29,134 nucleotides of DNA, taken from the NCBI GenBank assembly GCA_024644125.1, contig JAHELQ010000008.1:1-29134 (forward strand), in the 5' to 3' direction. The position numbers and the translations under genes are program-made. This stretch comes from Candidatus Aminicenantota bacterium. GTDB lineage: Bacteria; Acidobacteriota; Aminicenantia; UBA2199. Under the pieces are notes generated by a model. That model saw nothing but the letters and a program-made list of their open reading frames with translations, did no database searches and was not told the origin of the DNA. Of the stretch, positions 1-7,561 are shown piece by piece (position 1 is the stretch's first letter; each line of letters opens with the position of its first letter).

Positions 1-273
1 CGGCTGCGGCTGGAAGGCGGCGCTCTTGAATTGAATTTTCCCCATATTTCCCACCAGGGTGGCGGGGTGAGGATTCACGGCTTCTCCGCAATGGAGTTCG
101 ACTTCGAGGAAATTGTTATCTTTATCGGAAATTAGAAATGCGCCGGGCCGTTTTGAGCCGTGATTTTCAGTTGTGTCGGTTTCTGCTTGCCAATTGGGTG
201 TAACAACCGGTTTTTCATTATAGCAGAGGTTGACGCCGCTATTGATAGTGATGCTCGCGATTTCGACAGGCAT
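1..273 (-). CDS. Hypothetical protein, 3' part outside window
   Basis: A reading frame of 91 codons runs without a stop from ATG at 273 off the left edge, so only the N-terminal part is visible. The product begins MPVEIASITINSG, has no signal peptide or membrane segment, and contains two cysteines (near residues 17 and 66). I do not recognise the family. The start is fixed because an in-frame TAA lies three codons upstream. That TAA is the stop codon of the YHS-domain gene, so the two genes share a reading frame 9 bp apart, which suggests one transcript. No SD sequence is evident, so translation may depend on coupling to the upstream gene. Confidence 0.55.
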   Translation of the reverse strand, partial: MPVEIASITINSGVNLCYNEKPVVTPNWQAETDTTENHGSKRPGAFLISDKDNNFLEVELHCGEAVNPHPATLVGNMGKIQFKSAAFQPQP

Positions 274-282
274 GAGTTGGAT

Positions 283-573
283 TTATTCATTCAGCTCTAG
301 AAACTTGTTTTTGCATTCCTCGGAGCAGAAAAAGAAGATCTCTCTTTTGTAAAGTAGAGTGACCGCCTGGCTTTCCGGCAAATATGTGCCGCATATAGGA
401 TCTTTTTGCATTTCTTCCAGCTTTCCGTGTTCTTCGGGGACACGGTTTTTCTGGCTCCGGCGCCGGAAATTTTGAAACAAATTCAATCGTTCGCCCTTGA
501 GCATCACCTTGTAGAGGATGTATACCAGGAAAACGGCAGCCGCCATTCTCAGGAAAAGAAATAATAATTTCAT
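283..573 (-). CDS. Membrane-anchored YHS-domain protein
   Basis: This 96-residue protein has an N-terminal hydrophobic helix (about residues 2-24) followed by a basic stretch, then a C-terminal YHS domain (about 58-92). The domain starts DPICGTYL and ends with FFFCSEECKNKF, giving the Cys and Cys-x-x-x-Cys pattern of YHS modules. YHS domains are small, probably metal-binding units also found in copper ATPases and monooxygenases; here the domain would sit at the membrane, probably on the cytoplasmic side because basic residues follow the helix. It lies 16 bp after the DUF2065 gene and 9 bp before the partial gene, so it looks co-transcribed. The exact ligand and function cannot be read from sequence. 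Confidence 0.8.
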   Translation of the reverse strand: MKLLFLFLRMAAAVFLVYILYKVMLKGERLNLFQNFRRRSQKNRVPEEHGKLEEMQKDPICGTYLPESQAVTLLYKREIFFFCSEECKNKFLELNE

Positions 574-589
574 GCGTACCCGCTTATAT

Positions 590-787
590 TCAAACTTTCC
601 CTTTTACGAAGTAGACAATCAGAAGCCCGGTCACGAGAGTGGCGAAGCCGATGACGCGTAACGTGGCGATGTCGGTTTTTTCAATTTGCTGGTAAAAACT
701 TTTGAGTTTCTGCGGAAACAGGAAATAGGGAAGTCCTTCCAACACCAGCACTGCTCCGAGTATCAATAATAGAAGATAGGTGTTCAT
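590..787 (-). CDS. DUF2065-family small membrane protein (YjeT-like)
   Basis: This 65-residue protein is two hydrophobic helices (about residues 3-24 and 43-61) joined by a short polar loop. It fits the DUF2065/YjeT family, with the characteristic LEGLPYFLFP segment after helix 1 and a glycine-rich second helix. The family is widespread in proteobacteria and has no established function. The ATG at 787 is preceded by GGAGAG, but that SD lies in the 3' arm of a strong hairpin (797-827), so its translation may be restrained. It sits between acyl-CoA dehydrogenase and the YHS gene in the same direction. Confidence 0.8.
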   Translation of the reverse strand: MNTYLLLLILGAVLVLEGLPYFLFPQKLKSFYQQIEKTDIATLRVIGFATLVTGLLIVYFVKGKV

Positions 788-796
788 GTCATAGAT

Positions 797-827
797 CTCT
801 CCGCGGCAATCGAGATGCCGCGGAGAG
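797..827 (-). promoter_or_regulatory. 12-bp perfect hairpin covering the SD of the DUF2065 gene
   Basis: CTCTCCGCGGCA (797-808) and its exact complement (816-827) form a GC-rich stem with a 7-nt loop, in the 67-bp gap between acyl-CoA dehydrogenase and the DUF2065 gene. On the minus-strand transcript the 3' arm carries GGAGAG, 9 nt from the DUF2065 start codon. No T-run follows, so it is not a standard intrinsic terminator. It is more likely an mRNA stability or processing element, or a translation brake for the downstream genes. Confidence 0.7.
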
Positions 828-854
828 GCCGAATACTCCTGTGTCCCAGGGCAT

Positions 855-2003
855 TTATCCTTTCATAGATCCGAGTATTTCTAAAGAGATTACGTGTCTC
901 TGGATTTCGTTGGTTCCTTCGTAGATCTGTAAGAGCTTCGCGTCTCTCATCATTTTTTCTACCGGATATTCTTTCATGTAACCATAACCGCCCAGCAACT
1001 GGACAGCTTCCACCGTGACTTTCATTGCCACGTCGGTGGCAAGGATTTTGGCCATTGCGGATTCTTTGGAGGCTTTGAGTTTATTGTCCAGCATCCATGC
1101 GGAACGGTACACCATCATCCGGGCCGCGTCGATTTCAGTGATCATGTCAGCCAATTTAAAGGCGTTGTGTTGGAAGTGGGCGATGGGTTTGCCAAACTGG
1201 ATTCTCTGCTGGGAATAGTGCAACGCTTCCTCGTATGCTGCCTGAGCAACACCGATTCCACCGGCTCCCACTGCGGGACGCGCGTGGTCCAGTGTTTTCA
1301 TGGCGATAATGAATCCGAAGCCTTCCCGTCTCAGAAGGTTTTTGGCCGGGATTTTCACGTCGTCGAAATAGATTTCGGCGGTGTTTGAGGCTCTGTGGCC
1401 CATTTTATTCTCGTGTTTGCCGACAGTCACTCCGGGAGTATCCATCGGTACGATAAAGGCGGACAGTCCGCGGGCGCCTCTGTCTTTATCCGTCATAGCG
1501 AAAATGACTCCGACTTTCGACACACCAGCGTTGGTGATGAAGGTTTTGGAGCCGTTTATGATGTAATGATCGCCATCTTTCACGGCGGTCGTTTTGATTG
1601 CCGCGTTATCCGAACCCGCTTCCCGCTCGGTGAGCCCGAAGCAAGCAAAGGACATTTCTTTTGTCAGGGGTTCCAGGTATTCTTTTTTTTGTTCGTCGGT
1701 ACCGAACAACACGATGGGAGTGGTGGCCAATGTGTTGGCCATTATGGAGGTGAACATGCCGGCACAGCCCCAGGCCAGTTCTTCGCATACCACCGCATTT
1801 TGCAAATTGGAAAATCCAGTTCCGCCGTATTCCATCGGGATGCCGGAGGTCAGATAGCCGATTTCGAATGCTTTCTGCATGACCGGGAAGGGGAATTCGT
1901 TCTCTTCGTCGTATTTCGCTGCAACAGGGCGCATTTCATTTTTGGCAAAATGCCGTGTCAGGTCTTTTAGTTCTTGTAATTCCTCGCCTAAAGAAAAATC
2001 CAT
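855..2003 (-). CDS. Acyl-CoA dehydrogenase
   Basis: This 382-residue FAD enzyme has the full family fold and usual length: N-terminal helical domain, central beta domain with CFGLTEREAGSD and GSKTFITNAG, and C-terminal helical domain. It carries the ARPAVGAGGIGVAQAAYEEA and RIQFGKPI segments typical of short/medium-chain members. The catalytic base is expected at Glu362 in QIYEGTNEIQR. It oxidises an acyl-CoA to the trans-2-enoyl-CoA, normally passing electrons to electron-transfer flavoprotein; no ETF or other beta-oxidation gene is in this window, so the substrate is open. A good SD (GGAGAG) precedes the ATG. It begins 18 bp after the kinase gene, so the two are probably co-transcribed. Confidence 0.93.
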   Translation of the reverse strand: MDFSLGEELQELKDLTRHFAKNEMRPVAAKYDEENEFPFPVMQKAFEIGYLTSGIPMEYGGTGFSNLQNAVVCEELAWGCAGMFTSIMANTLATTPIVLFGTDEQKKEYLEPLTKEMSFACFGLTEREAGSDNAAIKTTAVKDGDHYIINGSKTFITNAGVSKVGVIFAMTDKDRGARGLSAFIVPMDTPGVTVGKHENKMGHRASNTAEIYFDDVKIPAKNLLRREGFGFIIAMKTLDHARPAVGAGGIGVAQAAYEEALHYSQQRIQFGKPIAHFQHNAFKLADMITEIDAARMMVYRSAWMLDNKLKASKESAMAKILATDVAMKVTVEAVQLLGGYGYMKEYPVEKMMRDAKLLQIYEGTNEIQRHVISLEILGSMKG

Positions 2004-2021
2004 ATATTCTCTCCTAAATTA

Positions 2022-4379
2022 TTATGTTTTAATTGTTTTTATATAGTTTAAAATTTCCTGGGCGCTCTGAAATCGGTCTTCCCGCTTCTTGGCCATACAT
2101 TTCTCTACAATGGCCACCAATAGTTTGGGGGTGTCGGGCCTGATTTTGGTCAGAGGTGGGACAGGCTCGAATAGGTGCTGGTAAAAGACGTTTTCCCCTT
2201 TGAATGGGACGCGTCCGCATGTCAGATGATACAATGTGGCTCCCATCGAGTAGATGTCGGTCCGGTGATCCGTCTGGATCCCCTGGATTTGTTCGGGGGA
2301 CATATAATAAGGAGTACCCGTGATGACGCCAGCTTCGCTTTCGTTTACTTCTCCCCTGATGACCGCCAGTCCGAAATCCATGATCTTGATCTCTTTGGTG
2401 CGGGTGATCATAATGTTATGGGGTTTTATATCCCTGTGAATAATTCCTTTTCTATGTGAATAATCCAATGCTTTCAAAATTTTGATGGCGATGAACAGGA
2501 TCTGGGGAATGGTGAACAACCTCTGCTTGCGAATGAGGGTCATGAAGTTTTCCCCTTCGATGAATTCCATCGAGATGAAGTGATCGTCGTTGATCTGGCC
2601 GACGTCGTAGACAGTGACGATGTTGGCGTGAGAGAGGGAAGCGGTCGATCTCGCTTCGGTGTAGAACCGCTCGAGATTCCGTTTGTCTTTGATCAAACCG
2701 GCGTTCAGGATTTTCAAGGCGACTATTCTCTTGAGCACGGTATCTTCAGCTTTGTACACGACACCCATACCGCCTTCGCCGACTTTTTCCAGTATTTTGT
2801 AGCGTTGGGAGGAGTTTTCAGATACCAGTTCCATTTCTTTGTATTTCTGGATCAGGTCTTCCACCTCTTTGATCTTGTCGTGGATATCTCTGAAGGAATA
2901 ATCTTCTGTCAACACAGCCTGGTAAATTTCGAACGATTTTTTGAAGTGGCCGGCGTTTTCGTAGGCCTGGCCCAGGAGATAGAACCATTCGATATTGCGT
3001 TTGTTGATGGCTTTGTTTACCAGTAATTTACCGATCTTCTCGATGACCAGTTGCGGTTTACGGTTTTTCAGGAATAGGTTGGCCATCTGGGTGACGGCAA
3101 TTTCGAAATTCTCGCTGGTGGGTTTGACTCTCTGGAAATTCGCCAGCGCTTTCCGTTCATCGGCGGATCTCAAGAATGCAAGGCCGGCGTTGTAGTGTTC
3201 CTCGGCTTTTTCGTATAGTTCGCCCGCTTTTTGAAATTTCTGGTATTTCAAGGCGATGTCCGCTGCCTGGGTCCACTGTTGCCCCAATTCATACATCTTA
3301 CCGGCTTCTTCCTCGTTGCCGGCTCTCATGTAATTTTCTGCCGCAGGCAGGTAATTCTGGTTCATAAAATAGCAATAAGCGGCCTTCTCATACACCCGGT
3401 CCCATTCGAACAATTCTGCGGCCCTGGTATAGTCTTCGCCTTTAAGATACCACTCGGCGGCGTCCCTCGTGTTTCCTCTGGCGAATGTATCTTCGCCTCT
3501 CAATTGGCAGGCGATTTTGAAGTTCCCGATTTTTTCGTACATTTCAGCGGCCTTGACCGGGAGTTGGGCTTTTTCGAACAGTTTTGCGGCGATGTCGAAT
3601 TGCTCCATCTTGACTGCCAATTCCGCCGCCCGTTCAAACTTGTTGTTTTTCAACAACAAGTTGTAGGCCCTTTTTTCCTCGCCAACCTTGATGTATAAAT
3701 CGACGGCTTTGAAGAGATCCTGGTCCAATTGATGGGAGTTTTGATAGCCCACCGACGCGTCTGTGTTGGTAAGGAACCATTTCTCGAAGTTCTGGGCGGC
3801 TTTTTTGATGTTTCCGGCTTTTTCGTAGATATAAGCCGCTTTCTTATAAAATCCCTTGCGCTCGTAGATCTGGGCAGCCCGCTCGTACCGTTCGTAGTTG
3901 TAATAGATCTCCGCGGCTTCCTGGAACCGGTTGTTGTCTTCCAGTATGGCGCATGCGGCTTCGATGTTTTTTCGTTTCAGGTAGAGCTTGATGATGCCGT
4001 CCATGTTGCCGCTTTGCTTGTACACCTCGATGGCCATTGTCTCTTTGCCCAGCCGTTCGTATAGTTCGCCCAATTCGTTGAATTCTTTGCCGTCTTCGTA
4101 GGCTTTGATAGCCCGGCGGTAGTCGCCGATGTCCTCGAATATTTTGCCGGCTTTGATAAACAATCCTTGCTTCAGCGCTTTTTTTGCCAATTTGATCAGG
4201 TAAGATTTTTTGAAAAAGATTGAATAAAAGGCGTCGAAAATGGACTTGTCCTGGATATCAAGGATTTGTGCGACCTTGAGTAATTCGTAGATAATTTTTA
4301 GGATTATAAGAATGATGGCAATTATAATAGCTAATTTTGCCAGTGAATTATGATTGATAAAGTCTAATACGTCCTTCAT
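2022..4379 (-). CDS. Membrane-anchored TPR / Ser-Thr protein kinase
   Basis: This 785-residue protein starts with one transmembrane helix (about residues 12-34), continues with a long array of TPR-like repeats (about 60-510, many with alanine pairs and YEKAG/YERxG endings), and ends in a Hanks-type kinase domain (about 527-783). Key residues are visible: glycine loop GEGGMG, Lys556 in VALK, catalytic Asp650 in HRDIKPHN, Asp668 in DFG, and SPE after the activation loop. It should be an active cytoplasmic Ser/Thr kinase tethered to the inner membrane, with the TPRs binding partner proteins. The order (TM, TPR, kinase) is opposite to PknB-type receptors, so it probably does not sense an extracellular ligand. 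No SD is apparent before the ATG. A good promoter lies 29 bp upstream. Confidence 0.92.
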   Translation of the reverse strand: MKDVLDFINHNSLAKLAIIIAIILIILKIIYELLKVAQILDIQDKSIFDAFYSIFFKKSYLIKLAKKALKQGLFIKAGKIFEDIGDYRRAIKAYEDGKEFNELGELYERLGKETMAIEVYKQSGNMDGIIKLYLKRKNIEAACAILEDNNRFQEAAEIYYNYERYERAAQIYERKGFYKKAAYIYEKAGNIKKAAQNFEKWFLTNTDASVGYQNSHQLDQDLFKAVDLYIKVGEEKRAYNLLLKNNKFERAAELAVKMEQFDIAAKLFEKAQLPVKAAEMYEKIGNFKIACQLRGEDTFARGNTRDAAEWYLKGEDYTRAAELFEWDRVYEKAAYCYFMNQNYLPAAENYMRAGNEEEAGKMYELGQQWTQAADIALKYQKFQKAGELYEKAEEHYNAGLAFLRSADERKALANFQRVKPTSENFEIAVTQMANLFLKNRKPQLVIEKIGKLLVNKAINKRNIEWFYLLGQAYENAGHFKKSFEIYQAVLTEDYSFRDIHDKIKEVEDLIQKYKEMELVSENSSQRYKILEKVGEGGMGVVYKAEDTVLKRIVALKILNAGLIKDKRNLERFYTEARSTASLSHANIVTVYDVGQINDDHFISMEFIEGENFMTLIRKQRLFTIPQILFIAIKILKALDYSHRKGIIHRDIKPHNIMITRTKEIKIMDFGLAVIRGEVNESEAGVITGTPYYMSPEQIQGIQTDHRTDIYSMGATLYHLTCGRVPFKGENVFYQHLFEPVPPLTKIRPDTPKLLVAIVEKCMAKKREDRFQSAQEILNYIKTIKT

Positions 4380-4407
4380 ATTCGCATTTTATATATTTAA
4401 GTAAAAA

Positions 4408-4436
4408 AGTATACCAAACCTATCTAAAAAAATCAA
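4408..4436 (-). promoter_or_regulatory. Sigma-70-type promoter for the kinase gene
   Basis: On the minus strand TTGATT (4436-4431) and TATACT (4413-4408) are separated by exactly 17 bp. Transcription would start near 4401, about 22 nt before the kinase ATG. The -35 element is only 6 bp from the -35 of the opposing promoter, so the two could share a regulator. Confidence 0.7.
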
Positions 4437-4442
4437 TTTTAA

Positions 4443-4471
4443 TTGACAAATAATACCTAAAACTATATAAT
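4443..4471 (+). promoter_or_regulatory. Consensus sigma-70 promoter for the Clp-like/LpxC operon
   Basis: TTGACA (4443-4448) and TATAAT (4466-4471) match both consensus hexamers with a 17-bp spacer. Transcription should start near 4478, leaving a leader of about 70 nt (to TTG 4549) or 134 nt (to ATG 4612). It drives the rightward genes for the Clp-like ATPase, receiver-LpxC and AcpS. Confidence 0.8.
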
Positions 4472-4611
4472 TTTTTATATGTCTGGCGCAAGAGGAAAAC
4501 ACTGTGTTATCGGGTGTATGAGTCTTCGTTTTTCCCAAAGGGTTCAAATTGTGCTTCTGGAAGCTGAGCTCGCCGATTTTGGATGTTGCGGTTCATAAGG
4601 TTGGACATGAC

Positions 4612-7548
4612 ATGGAAATTCAATTCGATCGTCTAAAAAAAGTTAATTTTTTTCTTTCTTTTTTTTTCCCTGACTTAGAAGTGAAACGGGAACTTAGCCG
4701 TAAAAATGCGGAAATATTTGTTTACTATTTCAGTTTTATCCTCGATACCCTTGTAAAGGCTGAAAATCTCCATAAAAAAAGACATTTGGAATTGCCGGAA
4801 GGGCGGGATTTTTTTTCCCCGCAGTTTACGGAGTTAATGGAAAACGCGGCTCTCTATTTCGGCAAATTCGATACTTCTATCTTCAGGTTCTCCCGTACCG
4901 AGCGGCAGACCTTTATTTTTATTGTCGAGAACATTATCGATTATTTCAAAAATATCGAATGCCAGAATGAAGGCGACGATAAAAAAGATCTGTACGCGGA
5001 TTACAAGTTCTGGATGGAAAATTTTTTCGCTCTATTCGATCAAAAAATCAACGGAGATATCGAGGTCGAAACCGAGGACGGAAGCCGGGCGGGGGAGGTC
5101 TTTTTTGTGAGTGCGGCGGGCCGGTTGAAATTGTCTCCGTTTGCCATTTATCGGAACGATCGGTTCTTTTTTTTGATGGACATCAACGATTCTTCTTTAA
5201 TCTATAAAGAGGTGCAATCGGGAAAAGAGTTGTTCGTGAAGGAGCCGCGCCATGATGTGGAGGCGTTCAGTTTTCTGGTTTCGAACTTTGATTTCGAAAA
5301 CGCCTTGAAGGTATGCCAGAGGGTAAACTGCGACGGTTTTCTCCTGGCCAACCAGTTGGACAGGATCGACAGCGCTTACCATTATTATAAATTGAACCGC
5401 TACGAGGATAGTTACAAGACTCTGGCGGGCATTCCCTACGAGAGTCTGAATCAACCGCTTTTGTTTCTACTCCAGGTGAAAAATCTGGTGGAGCTGAAAC
5501 GGATACCCGATTTGAAGCGGATACTCCAGAAGTTTATTTTGTTGTTCCCGCATTATTCCGAGCCATATGAAATTATGGGCGATCTGTATGCCAGGGAAGA
5601 AAATTTCGAGATGGCCCTCTCTTTTTATGAAAAGTACCAAAACCTCAATCAGAGCCGGCAAGTTAGTGAAAAAGTGAAAAAAATCAAGCAGATCACCGTC
5701 CGGAATAAAAACAAGAGCGATTCCGATGCCAATGGCGATTATTATGATTTGTTGCCGGTCATTTCCCCTGGAGAATGCGATATCGTTGGGCGGGAAAAGG
5801 AATTGCGCCAAATAACCGAGGTGCTGATTTCGGAATCCCGGCGCAATGTCATATTGGTGGGTGAGAGCGGCGTCGGTAAAACCGCGCTTCTCAAGGCGTT
5901 GGCATGGGAATTTCAGCAAGGCGATGTGCCGGAGAGACTTGAGAAAAAATGGCTCAAGGAAATTAATTTCGTCTCTCTTCTCACCGGTTCCAAATACCGG
6001 GGGCAATTCGAAGAGAAGGTCTTGAAGCTTTTCAACGATTTTAAATCCCAAAACGCCATTCTGGTTTTGGAAGATGTCCACCTTATGATGGTGCCGTCCG
6101 CCGCCCGCGGTACCACAATGGATTTGGTCAACATCCTGAAACAGTTTTTGCGGGATCAATCGATTCAGGTGATTGCCACCACCACATACGAGGAATTTAA
6201 AAATACTCTTGAGAAAGACAACTCGATGATGGGGTTCTTCCAGAAAATCACACTGGGCGAAATGCAGTCCCACCAGGTCAAAATCATCTTGAAAAATCTC
6301 GCAAAAAAAGCCCTTGCCAAAGACAATCTTCTGGTTCCCGATCCCATAATAGATGATATTCTATATGCGGCCAGGCGGGATATCCGGGATAAAAAATTTC
6401 CTGATTCAGCAGTCATGGTATTCGAACGTTGTATCGCCAAAGTCAAATTAAAACAGCATAACGGTTACCCTGATCATGGGGAGGTGGAAGCGGGTGATGT
6501 GGCGGAGGTTCTGTCGGATATCCTGAATTTACCAGAATCCAATTTGCCGTTCTCCCTTAAAGGAAGACTCGCCAATTTAAAAGATTATCTGGGCGGGGAC
6601 ATCATCGGGCAGGACGAAGCTCTGGAACGAATTGTCGCCAATGTGACCACTTCGAAACTCAATTTTGACGTGAAACAGAACCGGCCGGACGGCGTTTTTT
6701 TGTTTGTGGGGCCCACCGGCGTCGGCAAGACGGAGACCGCCATCGCTCTGGCAAAAGCGTTGTATGGATCCGAAGATTACCTGGTGCGCGTCGATATGTC
6801 TGAATACATGGAAAAATTCACCTATTCGAGATTCGTAGGCGCCGCTCCCGGTTATGTTGGATATCACGATACCAACCAGTTGACCGATAAAATTCGGCAG
6901 AATCCTTTTTGCGTGATTCTTCTAGATGAAATTGAAAAAGCCGATTCCCAACTATTGAATATATTTCTCCAGGTGTTCGACGCCGGACGGTTGACCGACG
7001 CCCGCGGCAATGTAGTGGATTTTTCTCATACCACCATCGTCATGACCTCCAATATCGGGACCTCCCTGTTTTCCCGTTCCCAGTTGGGATTTGGAAATCA
7101 GGAGATAGGAGGAGATGTGTCTCGCGGTTCTTTATTAAAAACTCTGAAAAGATTCTTTTCTCCCGAATTTCTGAACCGCATCGACGAGATTGTCTGGTTT
7201 AAGAGTCTGGATCGTTTTCATATAAGACGTATTATAGAGTTACAATTGCGGGAAGTCCGAAGCCGTCTCGCGGGACAGGGTAAAGAGTTGGACATTGCCT
7301 GCGGGGTTGTGGACTTTATCATCGCTGAGGGGTATTCTTCTGAATATGGAGCCCGGAACATTTCCAGGGCGTTGAAGCGGATCCTCCTGGAAAAAATCTC
7401 CGGCAAGTCTCTGGAAAGCAATTGGGATGACGCGCGGTGCATTGCCTGTTATATGAAAGACAACCGGGTGGAGGTCGAGCTTCTATTCGATTCGGCGTTC
7501 CCGGTTGGGAAAAAGAGTGAATTGAATTATCAATACAAATACAAATAG
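4612..7548 (+). CDS. ClpA/ClpC-like AAA+ unfoldase with atypical TPR-like N-terminus
   Basis: This 978-residue protein carries two tandem AAA+ modules of the Hsp100/Clp type. The first ~390 residues are not a Clp N domain; they include TPR-like helices (about 260-345) and an acidic linker. AAA-1 has Walker A GESGVGKT (417-424) and pore loop KYRGQFEE. Its Walker B reads LEDVH (Glu487-Asp488, order inverted from DE), and Gly541-Phe542 stand where arginine fingers are expected. AAA-2 looks intact: GPTGVGKT (700-707), LLDEIEKA (Asp772-Glu773), pore loop GAAPGYVGY, FLNRIDEI and GARNISRAL. A Leu-Gly-Phe (825-827) sits where ClpA/ClpC carry their ClpP-binding tripeptide, so it probably feeds ClpP. 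An alternative start is TTG 4549, which has a better-spaced SD-like AAAGGG. It is followed 13 bp later by the receiver-LpxC gene. Confidence 0.88.
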   Translation: MEIQFDRLKKVNFFLSFFFPDLEVKRELSRKNAEIFVYYFSFILDTLVKAENLHKKRHLELPEGRDFFSPQFTELMENAALYFGKFDTSIFRFSRTERQTFIFIVENIIDYFKNIECQNEGDDKKDLYADYKFWMENFFALFDQKINGDIEVETEDGSRAGEVFFVSAAGRLKLSPFAIYRNDRFFFLMDINDSSLIYKEVQSGKELFVKEPRHDVEAFSFLVSNFDFENALKVCQRVNCDGFLLANQLDRIDSAYHYYKLNRYEDSYKTLAGIPYESLNQPLLFLLQVKNLVELKRIPDLKRILQKFILLFPHYSEPYEIMGDLYAREENFEMALSFYEKYQNLNQSRQVSEKVKKIKQITVRNKNKSDSDANGDYYDLLPVISPGECDIVGREKELRQITEVLISESRRNVILVGESGVGKTALLKALAWEFQQGDVPERLEKKWLKEINFVSLLTGSKYRGQFEEKVLKLFNDFKSQNAILVLEDVHLMMVPSAARGTTMDLVNILKQFLRDQSIQVIATTTYEEFKNTLEKDNSMMGFFQKITLGEMQSHQVKIILKNLAKKALAKDNLLVPDPIIDDILYAARRDIRDKKFPDSAVMVFERCIAKVKLKQHNGYPDHGEVEAGDVAEVLSDILNLPESNLPFSLKGRLANLKDYLGGDIIGQDEALERIVANVTTSKLNFDVKQNRPDGVFLFVGPTGVGKTETAIALAKALYGSEDYLVRVDMSEYMEKFTYSRFVGAAPGYVGYHDTNQLTDKIRQNPFCVILLDEIEKADSQLLNIFLQVFDAGRLTDARGNVVDFSHTTIVMTSNIGTSLFSRSQLGFGNQEIGGDVSRGSLLKTLKRFFSPEFLNRIDEIVWFKSLDRFHIRRIIELQLREVRSRLAGQGKELDIACGVVDFIIAEGYSSEYGARNISRALKRILLEKISGKSLESNWDDARCIACYMKDNRVEVELLFDSAFPVGKKSELNYQYKYK

Positions 7549-7561
7549 GAATTGAATAGAC

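Noticed and set aside
1395..1970. Open frame of 191 codons on the plus strand
   Set aside because: It lies fully antisense to acyl-CoA dehydrogenase, has no SD and no recognisable family pattern.
4549..4611. Upstream extension of the Clp-like gene from TTG 4549
   Set aside because: Kept only as an alternative. The extra 21 residues look unlike a protein start, although AAAGGG is well placed, so the choice is not certain.
5467..6273. Open frame of 268 codons on the minus strand
   Set aside because: It is antisense to the conserved AAA-1 region of the Clp-like gene; its composition is that of a mirror frame.
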